Assembly: GCA_034769895.1 (NCBI GenBank)
Contig: CM068367.1
Location: 316,323,986-316,387,985, forward strand
DNA from: Magicicada septendecula
Lineage: Eukaryota > Arthropoda > Insecta > Hemiptera > Cicadidae
DNA length: 64,000 nt
Reading direction: 5' to 3'
A program made the position numbers and the translations under genes. Of this stretch, positions 62,858 through 64,000 are shown piece after piece (within the stretch, counting starts at the first letter, position 1; each line of letters begins with the position of its first letter). The notes under the pieces were generated by a model that was not told where the DNA came from, did no database searches, and saw only the letters and a program-made list of their open reading frames with translations.

Positions 62858-63414
62858 AATTAAAATGAAAAAATATAGAATTTTGTTAAAGTTAAATGAA
62901 ATGTTTCCATAGAAACTACTTCTTTGTTGTCAATAACGTAGTACACATATAAAACTTATAAAAATTTACCTCCATCAATTACCATTTTAATTTATAAAAA
63001 AAATTACCCCCTCCCCCATCAACTACCCTTTTCAATTATGGATATATCATCTACCTTTCTACAGTGGATTATTATGACCTTCTTTTCAGGATACTTTATT
63101 TATCAAAATTAAGCACTTTACTCTTGTTAAAACGTAAAACGTTGCAGGTAAACTACCCCTTTCCCTTAACCGATCTTCACCAAAAACAATAGACCTTGAA
63201 TCCTCTACAATTCATGGCTGTATGCAAGAAATTATTTGATTCTGTTTGAATTTGCGGCTGTTATCGTTTGCCATAGAAAACATTCTACACAGACTTTTTT
63301 TTGAAAAATGACTTTTTTATGTTTTGATGTGCAATCAGAATCTGCCGTTATCTCGAACACGATTTTTTCGGCATGACCATACTTCCATTTCCTTATGGAA
63401 CATGGAAGTAAAAA

Positions 63415-64000
63415 TACAAGAGTTGTTTGTGTATTTCAGTTGGAAAGTTTCAAAGAACATTAAAATGCAATCACTGTAACTTGTAATCACACATAGTAAA
63501 TATAGGATAATTTTAAATTTTAGGAGAAACGTTTTGGGATAGACTATATTTGTGAAAAACGCTGATTATTTTGGAAAATTTTTGATTAAAATTGAAAAAC
63601 AATTCGACGTTCTCCTGTGCAATAAAAGAAACTGTATGTGACTGAGGCGCAACCAGATTACAACACGTAATACAAAATCGTATGTAACTATTGTAAATAA
63701 ATAAAACATTAATTTTTGTGGACTTGTTAAAACAAAAAACAAGCATACATACTTAAATAATTGTACCCCCAGTTGTGTGAAGTGTAGTGTACACATGTTG
63801 CCTATCTCTTTACATCAGTTTCTAACGAGTTATTAATAGCGTTTCGTTTAAAGCTGAATTAAATGAGAACTTGATGAATAGTTGGCAGTCAATGTCAGAG
63901 ATGAATACGCGACGTAAGTTTTCAGAGTTGACGCGATCAGAAGTGGCCAAACAATAAAGGCCGAGTCGGCCAATACACGTAGACGTGGGCCAGATTGGCC
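63415..64000. other. Right-edge sequence
   Basis: AT-rich until 63900. The last 60 bases contain GGCC four to six times (GTGGCCAAACAATAAAGGCC, GTCGGCCAATAC, GGGCCAGATTGGCC), perhaps the start of a repeat cut by the window edge. Confidence 0.4.

Larger units (their letters stand above)
59270..63414 (+). mobile_element. Tandem-array non-autonomous element, copy C, with nested insertions
   Basis: The left end (ATCGGTATGGAGAACC at 59270) and right end (hairpin ACTTCC...GGAAGTAAAA at about 63381-63414) are those of copies A and B. The ~390-bp module shared with copy B is at 62466-62857, the segment shared with copy A (CTACAGTGGATTATTA) at 62880-63120, and one tandem unit starts at 63148. Between the left part (59270-59476) and the module lies a 2.94-kb P-like transposon. 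Without it the copy would be about 1.2 kb, in keeping with copies A and B (1.7-1.8 kb). Confidence 0.68.

Overview
The window is eukaryotic genomic DNA: AT-rich, with multi-kilobase introns, long microsatellites and many transposable-element copies. Its single recognisable host gene is an ortholog of the neuronal splicing regulator Nova (pasilla in Drosophila). Wording of the Nova exons and the mix of mariner, Ty3/gypsy, P-like and LINE remnants point to an arthropod, but I cannot fix the order (a non-drosophilid insect or a chelicerate are both possible).

The Nova/pasilla gene lies on the minus strand. Six coding exons with matching splice phases run from the start codon at 55541 down to 1743: N-terminus (55424-55541), KH1 (40660-40806), KH1 end plus linker (29310-29461), KH2 (26527-26680), KH2 end plus inter-domain region (13967-14191), and a glycine/asparagine-rich linker into the start of KH3 (1743-1959). 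The rest of KH3 and the 3' end lie beyond the left edge. The five complete introns are 2.6 to 14.6 kb.

The introns are filled with mobile DNA. Intron 5 holds a degenerate DDE transposase (8560-10725) and a non-autonomous element with an internal ~150-bp tandem array (10811-12578). Intron 4 holds a mariner with 35-bp perfect terminal inverted repeats (19099-20409) and an older mariner relic (23885-25075). Intron 2 holds a full-length but disabled Ty3/gypsy element with ~98% identical LTRs (29573-35714) whose left LTR ends 111 bp from exon 3, a second copy of the tandem-array element (37831-39508), and relics of a multi-copy protein. Intron 1 holds LINE endonuclease and other relics, a 238-bp-arm foldback and a hairpin minisatellite. 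A hAT transposase relic lies at the left edge (2-760).

Upstream of the gene (55.6-64 kb) the most interesting structure is a three-level nest. A third copy of the tandem-array element (59270-63414) contains a P-element-like transposon (59477-62417). That transposon encodes a THAP DNA-binding domain fused in frame, apart from one stop codon, to a C-terminal transposase-like segment without the catalytic middle, and it is interrupted by a 194-bp insertion flanked by 12-bp direct repeats. The layout recalls the internally deleted KP elements of Drosophila. No CRISPR array, rRNA, tRNA or prokaryotic feature was seen.
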